This document shows positions 17,396 to 23,954 of a stretch of 39,092 bases of DNA, piece after piece. Source of the stretch: Cyclobacteriaceae bacterium. Its GTDB lineage: Bacteria; Bacteroidota; Bacteroidia; Cytophagales; Cyclobacteriaceae. The translations under genes and the position numbers were made by a program. Within the stretch, counting starts at the first letter, position 1. Every line of letters begins with the position of its first letter. The stretch is taken from contig BPHC01000003.1 of NCBI GenBank assembly GCA_026003355.1, positions 1 through 39,092 on the forward strand, given 5' to 3'. The notes under the pieces were generated by a model. The model worked only from the letters and a program-made list of their open reading frames with translations, searched no databases and was not told where the DNA came from.

Positions 17396-17662
17396 GTGTC
17401 TCTTGAGGAAGATATTTCTGAGGCGATAATAGCCTATCCAAACCCTTCACCAAACACCTTTACAATTCAATTAAATAAAGATATTGACCTTACTAAATCA
17501 CTACATGTTTTCATTTACGATACTAGTGGCCGTCTCATTAAAAGCTATGAAATTGATGAGAGGAAATTTATGATTGACTTGAATGCAAATCCAAAGGGCT
17601 TATATTTCTTGAAGACAACTGTTCCCAATAAAAACTTGAACCTTAAACTTCAGAAGGAATAG
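17396..17662 (+). CDS. T9SS type A sorting domain, the detached C-terminus of the S8 protease
   Basis: An 88-residue segment with the standard C-terminal secretion signal of type IX secretion: AYPNPSPNTFTIQL, then VFIYDTSGRLIKSYE and LNANPKGLYFLKTT. Such domains carry large exoproteins through the T9SS and are attached to the cell surface or released. The coding sequence upstream in this frame (GSGGCDPCQRKRSEPTDSEV) continues back to the S8 gene, so this is not an independent gene but the end of it, separated by a single-base frameshift near 17325. Confidence 0.8.
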   Translation: MSLEEDISEAIIAYPNPSPNTFTIQLNKDIDLTKSLHVFIYDTSGRLIKSYEIDERKFMIDLNANPKGLYFLKTTVPNKNLNLKLQKE

Positions 17663-17676
17663 AAGTTAGTGAAGTC

Positions 17677-17735
17677 GCACACACTTTGGCAGGCCACACA
17701 TTCAGCCCGCCTCCAAAGCCAGTCAAAGAGTGTGC
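17677..17735 (+). repeat. Inverted repeat after the protease genes, possible fourth member of hairpin family 2
   Basis: GCACACACTTTGGCAGGC (17677-17694) pairs with 17718-17735 at 15 of 18 positions. The loop holds CCACACATT and CCTCCAAAG, and the 3' arm contains CAAAGAG, recalling the other hairpins. The match to the family is looser (CTTTG instead of ATTTG). It may be a terminator or the family-2 element at the right side of cassette 4. Confidence 0.4.
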
Positions 17736-17861
17736 TTAATGTAGTGTAAGTGGAGAGAGTGGTTAATGAAAAATGCCCCACCGCACGACTGACTTATGAA
17801 GAGTGGTGTAACATTAACGGGTGACGAAACACACGGCTTCGAATGAAGTGAGGAGAAGGGC

Positions 17862-18050
17862 CCTACTACTGCCAACAACGGCTATTTGCAATTGGGGGGT
17901 TTGGTGTTAAATTGATATTTATGTGTTTCATAATGTAGTTCGGTCACGGGGGACAATTTTACAGCAGGTCGGCTTTAACATTCCGCTGCGCTCCATTTTT
18001 AAAGCCTCCATGCCCGCAACTGCAAATAGCCAAACGTTAGGTGCAACCGT
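17862..18050 (+). repeat. attC-like cassette junction D, long subtype
   Basis: Right-end box 17862-17876 (ending CTGCCAAC) and left-end box 18036-18050 (GTTAGGTGCAACCGT, matching the classic GTTRRRY form). The outer stem pairs CGGCTATTTGCA.TTG.GGG with its complement before ACGTT. The interior has a second stem, GGCTTTAA (17971-17978) with TTAAAGCC (17999-18006), around the loop CATTCCGCTGCGCTCCATTT, shared in form with junction H. The spacer 17663-18281 contains this site, the inverted repeat at 17677 and degenerate copies of site pieces; no gene is supported. Confidence 0.75.
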
Positions 18051-18164
18051 ATCGGACCGACAGTGCTAACATTAACGGGAGTAAAATTAGACACTGAATG
18101 ACTGTCCCCTTTTCGGTTTCATCGACAGACTTTGAGCTAATTTTTAAGTTTCGTGCTTCTATTT

Positions 18165-18184
18165 TAGTTCGGTGTTGGGGGACA
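18165..18184 (+). repeat. Degenerate partial copy of junction D interior
   Basis: TAGTTCGGT-GTT-GGGGGACA here repeats TAGTTCGGT-CAC-GGGGGACA at 17936-17955 (17 of 20 identical). A 13-mer, TAACATTAACGGG, also recurs (17809-17821 and 18067-18079) in the same order. Together they suggest a decayed duplicate of part of a D-type site inside cassette 5. Confidence 0.4.
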
Positions 18185-18281
18185 GTAATTAAGTGCCTTA
18201 CAGACTTTGTTGAAGGCAGGACAAACAGTTCGACACGACAACAACTAACATTTCGGGCAGACAATTTTATAGCTTTACAAA

Positions 18282-18812
18282 ATGGATAAAATAGTAATTT
18301 CAAAAGCAACAATCAACGACATTGACCTGTTACAAAAAATTGGTAGGCAGACCTTTTTAGAAACATTTTCGGCTGGTAACACAGACGAGAATATGCAAAA
18401 ATATCTTGACGAAGCTTTTTCTAAAACCAAATTGACAACAGAACTTGACGACCAAAACGCAGAATTTTATTTTGCCACACTTGACGGCAACGTAATTGGA
18501 TATTTAAAAATAAACTTTGGTCAATCACAGACAGAGTTGCAAGACAACAAAGCCGTTGAAATTGAAAGAATTTATGTACTGAAAGAATATCACGGAAAAG
18601 GGGTTGGACAACTACTTCTCGACAAAGCAATTAAAATCGCAAGACAGAAAAATGCTGACTATATTTGGTTGGGCGTTTGGGAAGAAAATCCAAGAGCAAT
18701 TAACTTCTACAAGAAAAATGGCTTTGTAGAGTTTGACAAACATATTTTCAAATTAGGCAATGACGAGCAGACAGACATTATGATGAAACTAAAACTAAGT
18801 AACAACGAATGA
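18282..18812 (+). CDS. GNAT-family N-acetyltransferase (PaiA-like)
   Basis: A 176-residue cytoplasmic acetyltransferase. It shows the usual GNAT order: N-terminal strand-helix (ISKATINDIDLLQKIGRQTF), the ETFSAGNTDENMQKYL segment seen in PaiA-like polyamine acetyltransferases, the central strand VIGYLKINF, the acetyl-CoA pyrophosphate loop in ERIYVLKEYHGKGVGQLLLD, and motif B ENPRAINFYKKNGFVEF. The substrate could be a polyamine, an antibiotic or a protein N-terminus; the sequence does not decide. It is the sole gene of cassette 5. Single-gene acetyltransferase cassettes are common cargo of integron arrays. The ATG at 18282 is preceded by about 240 nt of non-coding cassette DNA. Confidence 0.85.
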   Translation: MDKIVISKATINDIDLLQKIGRQTFLETFSAGNTDENMQKYLDEAFSKTKLTTELDDQNAEFYFATLDGNVIGYLKINFGQSQTELQDNKAVEIERIYVLKEYHGKGVGQLLLDKAIKIARQKNADYIWLGVWEENPRAINFYKKNGFVEFDKHIFKLGNDEQTDIMMKLKLSNNE

Positions 18813-18817
18813 CAAGA

Positions 18818-18965
18818 ACGGCAGCACCTAACAGCACATTTGCAATAGGCGGGGTTTCGTGCTCCGCAGACAGTTTTGTGGTAGCCGAAAGTTTTGTGCT
18901 CCGAATAAACATTTGTGGTAAAAATCCCGCCCATCGCAAATCTGCAAACCGTTATGGGCAATATT
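18818..18965 (+). repeat. attC-like cassette junction E
   Basis: Right end of cassette 5 (18818-18832, ending GCACCTAAC, a classic RYYYAAC) and left end of cassette 6 (18951-18965, GTTATGGGCAATATT). Arms GCA.ATTTGCAATAGGCGGG (from about 18834) and CCCGCCCATCGCAAAT.TGC (about 18928-18946) form the palindrome. The cassette 5 ends agree at 13 of 15 positions. Confidence 0.8.
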
Positions 18966-19110
18966 GAACAACGAACAGAGGAAAATCAGGCCGCTTAGGC
19001 AAACAGAGAAGTCCTTATAGGTTGAAAATTATTGACCATAGCGGGAGAAGGAAGTGACCCGAACGCTCCCTAAAAAGAAGTAGGGCAAAACTTAAATTCT
19101 TTAAAACAAT

Positions 19111-19965
19111 ATGAAAAAGTTAATCTCATCAATTTTCGCAGTACTTATTTTGGTTTCTTCTTGTAACCAAGAACAAGATTTAAGTCCGGTAAACAATTTC
19201 GAAAAAGAAATATCCTTTCTTACAGAAATGAATAAGAGTGGATTAAATCTGACCGTTTCAAACTTAGGAAAGAATATTACTCCTATTGGTAACAATGAAA
19301 TTACTCTGAATCAAAGACAGTTGGTAAAGGGTATGTTATCTGGTCTTAATGGTCAATACTTCAACGCAGATGAAAAAACCATTATGGATTTTTCAAGCAA
19401 TTATGGTGAGTTAAGACTACCAGACCATTTCGCCAATGCAAGAAAAAATGGCACCGTTGACCTTTCAACATTTGAAATATACAGTGAAGACCAGTTAGCC
19501 TTGGTTCAGCCATTTGTAGATGACCTTTTAAATGAAGAAGATTTAAATGCAACAAAATCTAAAGCAATTTCTTTTCAGCAATCAGTAGTTAGCTCCACTT
19601 TATCTGATGATGAAAAAATACAACTATTAACATTAAGTACCGGAGTGATAAGTTTTGCTGAATTTGTTGAAGATGGAGGTATTGATTTGATTGCTAATGA
19701 ACTTGATATTATATATTCTTCAAATGGTCGTGTACAAGGGTGTAGCGTAAGCTCTCGCAACGTATTGGCAAGTGCAGTAGTTGGATTAGCTGGTGGTGCA
19801 GCAACTGGTGGATACGTTGGTGCGACGGCTGGCACATTTACGGTGCCAATTTTGGGTACAGCAGTTGGTGGAGTTGGTGGAGCTGTTTTTGGTGGAGCTG
19901 CTGGATTTGTTAGTGGACTGATAAGTGGAGTTGCTGCGGAATTGCTTACATCATGTGGAAGATAA
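19111..19965 (+). CDS. Lipoprotein with C-terminal glycine-zipper domain
   Basis: A 284-residue protein with an SPII signal (VLILVSSC, Cys at about residue 18), so membrane-anchored after export. The middle is a soluble helical region (about residues 25-205). The last about 75 residues begin with QGCSVSSRN and switch to a Gly/Ala-rich hydrophobic block with repeated GxxxG spacing (VGLAGGAATGGYVGATAGTF, then VGGVGGAVFGGAAGFVSGL), ending LLTSCGR. Two cysteines bracket the block. Glycine zippers of this type insert into or line membranes and occur in pore-forming and bacteriocin-like proteins. A 64-residue membrane protein starts one nucleotide after the stop. A toxin/immunity pair is possible but unproven; no family is firmly recognised. 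Confidence 0.65.
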   Translation: MKKLISSIFAVLILVSSCNQEQDLSPVNNFEKEISFLTEMNKSGLNLTVSNLGKNITPIGNNEITLNQRQLVKGMLSGLNGQYFNADEKTIMDFSSNYGELRLPDHFANARKNGTVDLSTFEIYSEDQLALVQPFVDDLLNEEDLNATKSKAISFQQSVVSSTLSDDEKIQLLTLSTGVISFAEFVEDGGIDLIANELDIIYSSNGRVQGCSVSSRNVLASAVVGLAGGAATGGYVGATAGTFTVPILGTAVGGVGGAVFGGAAGFVSGLISGVAAELLTSCGR

Positions 19966-19966
19966 T

Positions 19967-20161
19967 ATGGAACTTAAACGAAAAACTAAATTAAGACTTG
20001 CCATTGGCTTTATTTTTCAAGCTTTGCTATTTATGTCCATAGCACCGTTTGGTAGTTTTGACCCTAAGTCAATCGGCTTTTGGGCCTCTTTATTCGGTGC
20101 TGGATTCACCACAATATTGATTTATTTCGCTTTCAAGAAATATGCGAAGTATGAAAAGTAG
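19967..20161 (+). CDS. Small two-helix membrane protein
   Basis: ATG at 19967 begins a 64-residue protein one nucleotide after the previous stop. An alternative upstream start would overlap the neighbour and add a hydrophilic, frame-shadow extension, so the shorter form is preferred. A basic N-terminus (MELKRKTKLR) is followed by two hydrophobic helices (about residues 11-27 and 38-55) and a basic tail (KKYAKYEK), the layout of many bacteriocin immunity proteins and other small membrane proteins. Tight coupling to the glycine-zipper lipoprotein in the same cassette suggests a joint role. The function is not recognised. Confidence 0.6.
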   Translation: MELKRKTKLRLAIGFIFQALLFMSIAPFGSFDPKSIGFWASLFGAGFTTILIYFAFKKYAKYEK

Positions 20162-20345
20162 TGTAGCTAGCAACCAATAGAAATGAATGCGCCCACGATT
20201 CCTTAGAAGAAGAGATTTAATATATCCTTTGGAATTGAGATTGTGGGCGTAATCATTTTATTTGAATTTTTAACAATCAGTTATAAGTAGCTTACATCAT
20301 GATGGAGAATTGACTGAAATTGTCTATTTGAATTTGCCAAGATGA

Positions 20346-20457
20346 AATAAAGCCCATAACACTATATAAGCGTAATGCGGGCTGAACCTGCAAAATTGAC
20401 AGTGAGTTGCTCCGAAATCCCGCACTACGCTTATACTTGACCGTTATGGGCAAGTGT
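20346..20457 (+). repeat. attC-like cassette junction F, short subtype
   Basis: Right end of cassette 6 (20346-20360, ending GCCCATAAC) and left end of cassette 7 (20443-20457, GTTATGGGCAAGTGT). Arms TATAAGCGTA.TGCGGG (about 20365-20381) and CCCGCA.TACGCTTATA (about 20419-20435) enclose a short loop; only 88 bp lie between AAC and GTT. The spacer 20162-20477 otherwise shows no gene. Confidence 0.8.
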
Positions 20458-20477
20458 AAAACGACAGACAACAACGA

Positions 20478-21293
20478 ATGAACACATATCTATTTTTATG
20501 GAACCCTAAAAAGTGGACTTGGACGACACTTGAACAAGACATTGAACAAGTGGACTTGACAGGACGGTGTTCTCAACTTTGGTGTTGTGGCAACACAAAA
20601 TCAATTCAAACGGGTGACAGGATTTTTTTATTAAAAGTTGGAACGGAACCGAAAGGAATTATTGCAGCAGGTTTCGCTACTTCGACACCTTTTTACGAAA
20701 GACATTGGAGCGGAGAAAATAAGGATACATTATACATAGACGTTGACTTTGAAGTTTTGCTAAACCCTGACAAAGAGCCGATCTTGACAGTTGACATTTT
20801 AAAATCAGGAAATTTAGCAAAGCAAAATTGGCGACCAATGGGTTCTGGAAATTCAATTAAACCTGAACTTGTAGACGAACTTGAAGCGGTTTGGTTTGAC
20901 TTCTTGACAACTCAAAAAATAAGACATAACCCATTCATTCCAGCAGACAATGAAATTCAAAAAACATACACCGAAGGAACTCCAAACCAAGTATCAGTAA
21001 CGAAATATGAACGTAACCCATTCGCAAGAAAAAAATGTTTAGAGCATTATGGTTTTACTTGTGTTATTTGCGACTTCAACTTTGAAAAAACATACGGACA
21101 AATAGGAAAAGACTTTATTCACGTTCACCATTTGACACAGGTTGCAACGGTTGGACAGACTTACGAATTTGACCCAGTTAAAGATTTGCGACCTGTTTGC
21201 CCAAACTGTCATTCAATAATTCACAGACAGAGAATACCATTGACAATAGAAGAAGTAAAAAAATTAATTAACGATAATGCTGACAGACAATAG
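20478..21293 (+). CDS. EVE-like/HNH endonuclease, putative modification-dependent restriction enzyme
   Basis: A 271-residue protein with two domains. The N-terminal half (residues 1-140: YLFLWNPKKWTW, GNTKSIQTGDRIFLLKVG, KGIIAAGFATSTPF) has the pattern of EVE/PUA-like modules that read modified bases. The C-terminal half is an HNH nuclease: CVICDFNFEKTYG, the catalytic HVHHL and the second knuckle CPNCHSIIHR, giving a C2...HHH...C2-H arrangement. EVE-HNH fusions are known type IV-like enzymes that cut DNA carrying modified cytosine, such as phage DNA. As the only gene of cassette 7 it is probably a second defence gene in this array. The domain call for the N-terminus is by pattern; the HNH part is firm. 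Confidence 0.82.
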   Translation: MNTYLFLWNPKKWTWTTLEQDIEQVDLTGRCSQLWCCGNTKSIQTGDRIFLLKVGTEPKGIIAAGFATSTPFYERHWSGENKDTLYIDVDFEVLLNPDKEPILTVDILKSGNLAKQNWRPMGSGNSIKPELVDELEAVWFDFLTTQKIRHNPFIPADNEIQKTYTEGTPNQVSVTKYERNPFARKKCLEHYGFTCVICDFNFEKTYGQIGKDFIHVHHLTQVATVGQTYEFDPVKDLRPVCPNCHSIIHRQRIPLTIEEVKKLINDNADRQ

Positions 21294-22308
21294 AACACCA
21301 GCCCATAACATTCGTTTTGCGTCAGGCGGGCTGACGTGCAAACGTGAGGAAAATTCTAATGGCCGAGTTCAAGCAATAGAATGTTTCGAATTTATGATTG
21401 ACTATCCAACTACCATTACTGTTGGAGAGGGTAGTGATGCATATTCGAGCACAACTTGGTATTCAGAATCGTATACTGTGTGTACTACATCAGGAGGTGA
21501 TAGTGGGCCTATCGTATCAGGAGGAGAAAGCATAGGAGGATGTAAATGTGAATCAGCGAAAAATGTCTCGATAATCGATAACGAGCAGATCCAAATTGAT
21601 ATTTGGGAAGATCAGATTGATGACTCCCAGTTAAAACCTTGTTTAAAGACGATATTAACTGATCTCAAAAATATTTCACAAGGTTCCGTTGGGCAAATTA
21701 TTCAAAAATTTTCAGGAAGTCTTCCCGGGTACAACTGGGAACTAAAGGATGGTGTCCTAGCCGGTGGACAAAATGCATTCACAAGTCAGTTTTATAATAG
21801 AACGACAGGAACTGTTACAACTACATTTGATGGAAGTAAATTCACAAGCGCGACCGACCTATCAATAGCAAGAACAATTTTACACGAATCGATACATGCA
21901 TATTTGATTGCCTATTTTAGAGTTGACCCTTTATCTGCAAGAAGCTCTTACCCAGATTTAGTAAATGACTATGCACAACAAGTTTATGGTGGTGATGCTA
22001 ATCAAATCCAACATGGTGAATTTGTAAGAAATTTTGTCAATGATATAGCCATTGCCTTGGAAGAATACGGTAAGAATAAGGGTTACACCCATACAACACA
22101 ATTTTACAAAGACTTAGCTTGGGTAGGTCTTACTCATACTGGTGTGTATGACGCACTAGGCAATCCGATAGAAACTACATGGTTTCAAAGTTCGTTTCCA
22201 AGTGCTACAGATAGAAAGAGGATAGTTGATACAATAACTATTGAACAAACAGGTAAGGATTTTTCGGGAACAATAAAAACTCAAAAAGGCACCAATGCAG
22301 GTTGTTAA
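21277..22308 (+). CDS. 5'-truncated secreted protein with an HExxH metallopeptidase-like motif
   Basis: The open frame starts in the end of the HNH gene and runs through the half attC-like site. Only residues from about 22 on (from about 21340) look like real protein, so the native start and signal peptide are missing. The remaining part begins with an NGRV phrase and a Cys/Gly-rich segment (SGGDSGPIVSGGESIGGCKC). A conserved domain follows with RTILHESIHAYLIAYF (an HExxH zincin-type motif), a downstream HGEFVRNFVNDI that could add ligands, and a C-terminus ending NAGC. Such domains occur at the end of Bacteroidota lipoproteins of unknown role. The next gene overlaps its end by 14 nt. It is probably non-functional, having lost its 5' end when the site was broken. 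Confidence 0.55.
   Translation: MLTDNRTPAHNIRFASGGLTCKREENSNGRVQAIECFEFMIDYPTTITVGEGSDAYSSTTWYSESYTVCTTSGGDSGPIVSGGESIGGCKCESAKNVSIIDNEQIQIDIWEDQIDDSQLKPCLKTILTDLKNISQGSVGQIIQKFSGSLPGYNWELKDGVLAGGQNAFTSQFYNRTTGTVTTTFDGSKFTSATDLSIARTILHESIHAYLIAYFRVDPLSARSSYPDLVNDYAQQVYGGDANQIQHGEFVRNFVNDIAIALEEYGKNKGYTHTTQFYKDLAWVGLTHTGVYDALGNPIETTWFQSSFPSATDRKRIVDTITIEQTGKDFSGTIKTQKGTNAGC
21295..21338 (+). repeat. Half attC-like site G
   Basis: Right end of cassette 7 (21295-21309, ending GCCCATAAC; 13 of 15 match to the left end at 20443-20457) followed by one arm only (TTCGTTTTGCGTCAGGCGGG, then CTGACGTGCAAA). The opposite arm and the GTT box are absent; coding sequence of a truncated gene starts at about 21340. 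It marks a deletion that removed half the site and the front of the next cassette. Confidence 0.7.
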
Positions 22309-22681
22309 GACTACACTTATTACATTGTTACTGTGTACTGCTTGTGCAAGTAAAGGACTATTGGATAAGTCATCAATTGGTGGCAGCTACATTTTAGAAA
22401 TGCACAAATTAAAAGATAATAAAACAATAGTAGCAGGACAATTCTTCCATCTGGAATCAAAATCCGAATCCATACCAGCCTTCATGAATATCAATGGGGT
22501 AATTCACCAAACTGATTCTGGCCGATTTAGTTTTCAGGTTTTACCTGGATCTTATAAAATTCAGGGAGGTTTTATAGGGAAAAAATGGGTTGTGACTCAA
22601 GACATAAATTTGGCACGCGGGGATTCTGTATTTTTAAAGCTTTTTCTAATTGACGACAACCGGCCTCTTTATGAAAAGTAA
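22295..22681 (+). CDS. Small putative lipoprotein
   Basis: A 128-residue protein with a signal peptide ending in a lipobox (LLLCTAC, Cys at about residue 18). The mature part is strand-rich (QVLPGSYKIQGGFIGKKWVV, INLARGDSVFLKLFLI), resembling the transthyretin/carboxypeptidase-regulatory beta fold seen in many Bacteroidota lipoproteins. It overlaps the preceding metallopeptidase-like gene by 14 nt, so the two were co-translated before the front of that gene was lost. No precise family is recognised. Confidence 0.55.
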   Translation: MQVVKTTLITLLLCTACASKGLLDKSSIGGSYILEMHKLKDNKTIVAGQFFHLESKSESIPAFMNINGVIHQTDSGRFSFQVLPGSYKIQGGFIGKKWVVTQDINLARGDSVFLKLFLIDDNRPLYEK

Positions 22682-22686
22682 TTAAA

Positions 22687-22873
22687 AAAACTGTGCACAA
22701 CAAAATGCTTATGCAATAGCGGGGTTTGGTGTAAATTTGTAGCTTTAGTTTTCAAACAACGTTTTGTCACGGTTGACAGTGACGTGTAGGTCGCGCTAAA
22801 CATTCCGCTACGCTCCATTTTTTAGCGCTCCTATTCCCGCCACTGCATAAGCACAAACGTTGGCAGTAATAGG
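22687..22873 (+). repeat. attC-like cassette junction H, long subtype
   Basis: Right box 22687-22701 (ending GTGCACAAC) and left box 22859-22873 (GTTGGCAGTAATAGG). The outer stem pairs TGCTTATGCAATAGCGGG with CCCGCCACTGCATAAGCA. The inner stem GCGCTAAA (22793-22800) with TTTAGCGC (22821-22828) encloses CATTCCGCTACGCTCCATTT, the same loop as in junction D with different but complementary stem bases. The spacer 22682-22990 holds this site and no clear gene. Confidence 0.78.
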
Positions 22874-22990
22874 GCCCGGACAATTTGGTCATCTAACGGA
22901 AGGTAGTTAATAATAAATATCATCATGCGAAATAAAACACTATGCATTGAAAATATTTAATTTGATAATAGGGCTGCATATACAATTCCA

Positions 22991-23296
22991 TTGCTTGTTT
23001 CAACACCCGGGATATTTGAGAATATTTCAAATACCAACGGAAAAGAAGAGAAGTATCTAATTCGTTACAGGCCGGAAAGTCAATGGTTAAAAAATAAACC
23101 TCGCAGACAAGGCTTTAATACTTTTACTGGAACAATTGAAATTGTTGAGCTTGATGGCTCCGTGAGAGTCTCGACTATTTTTAAAGATGGTAAAGCAATA
23201 TCAAGCATCTCAAATCCAAATGGTCGAGTTAATACTTGTACATACTGTAATTTTCAAGGATATTGGGATTTTGAACGGTGCCCTCTTAAACCATAA
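22991..23296 (+). CDS. Probably 5'-truncated protein fragment, unknown function
   Basis: The frame has no ATG. A TTG at 22991 is the first initiator, and a stop lies a few codons upstream of the coherent sequence, so the front is probably lost. The 101 residues include YLIRYRPESQW, the strand pattern TGTIEIVELDGSVRVSTIFKDGKAI, NPNGRV and a final CTYCNFQGYWDFERC with four cysteines. The NGRV phrase before a Cys-rich part also appears at the start of the truncated protein at 21340, suggesting that both derive from related secreted Bacteroidota proteins. It lies in the cassette that starts at 22859. No function is assigned. Confidence 0.4.
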   Translation: MLVSTPGIFENISNTNGKEEKYLIRYRPESQWLKNKPRRQGFNTFTGTIEIVELDGSVRVSTIFKDGKAISSISNPNGRVNTCTYCNFQGYWDFERCPLKP

Positions 23297-23308
23297 ATTA
23301 ATAAAGTT

Positions 23309-23644
23309 ATGATAGGATTTGAATTAACAATTAATAACGTAAAAAAAAGTGCCTCTTTAAATAATGGAATAATCTCAATTATTCTTAACAGAGTAAAACT
23401 TCCAGAAAGAGATGAGATTGATATTAGATTCACTGGACTTGACATGAACACTCAAGAACGTATTGATTGGTTAACAGCCAACATTACTAAGAATGATAAA
23501 GTAATTATTGAGATTAAAGACATTGAGGAGAACTCAACACCTCAAAGTATTAAAAAACAAGATGAGGAGAATCTTATACTGGATGGCAAACTGAGGGCGT
23601 ACAAAGCGCTAAAAAAAGAATTAGAAATCAAAGGACTAATCTGA
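23309..23644 (+). CDS. Hypothetical protein, 111 residues
   Basis: Starts with ATG 12 nt after the previous gene. Small, highly charged soluble protein with no signal peptide: an N-terminal beta part (IGFELTINNVKKSASLNNGI, IDIRFTGLDMNTQERIDWL) and a C-terminal helix rich in Lys and Glu (QDEENLILDGKLRAYKALKK). No motif is recognised. Close spacing suggests co-expression with the fragment before it; an immunity-type role next to a secreted protein is possible but has no direct support. It is the last gene of the cassette region before the transposase remnant. Confidence 0.5.
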   Translation: MIGFELTINNVKKSASLNNGIISIILNRVKLPERDEIDIRFTGLDMNTQERIDWLTANITKNDKVIIEIKDIEENSTPQSIKKQDEENLILDGKLRAYKALKKELEIKGLI

Positions 23645-23655
23645 ACAGCAGAGTG

Positions 23656-23935
23656 CTAAAAATATACATCGGGTATTGGCCAGTTCCTCACAGGCAATGT
23701 CCATTTTTTGGTGATCTCCCGTAAAGCCAGGTACACCGTTTTCATTACAGCCTGGTCGTCAGGGAACGAATCTTTCCAGACTACATAGCGAAGCGCATTT
23801 CGAATTTGATGCACCACACAAATCTGGGTGACCGACTGGGTGAACACACTGGTGATAGCATCGGTAAAACCTTTCAGGTTATCCGTAAGGGGTGAGCATC
23901 TCCCTACGCAGAGGATGTTGTTCTTGATTTTCCAT
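23656..23935 (-). mobile_element. Remnant of an IS256-family (mutator-type) transposase, internally deleted
   Basis: The minus frame encodes LTDNLKGFTDAITSVF, then TQICVVHQIRNALRYVVWKD, the conserved central part of IS256-family DDE transposases. It ends soon after with ITKKWTLPVRNWPIPDVYF, which is compressed compared with complete enzymes. Upstream, in another frame, an ATG at 23935 (MENQEQHPL...) resembles the N-terminus of such proteins but stops at once. The element is therefore an inactive relic with internal deletions and frameshifts, sitting at the edge of the cassette region. Confidence 0.7.
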
Positions 23936-23954
23936 GGTAACTGTGTTTAAAGTT

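Noticed and set aside
18098..18289. Open frame of 63 codons before the GNAT gene
   Set aside because: It overlaps a decayed junction copy and the GNAT start; no protein features.
8563..22873. Reading the seven palindromes as a CRISPR array
   Set aside because: The repeats are far apart, differ in sequence, enclose genes, and no cas gene is present.
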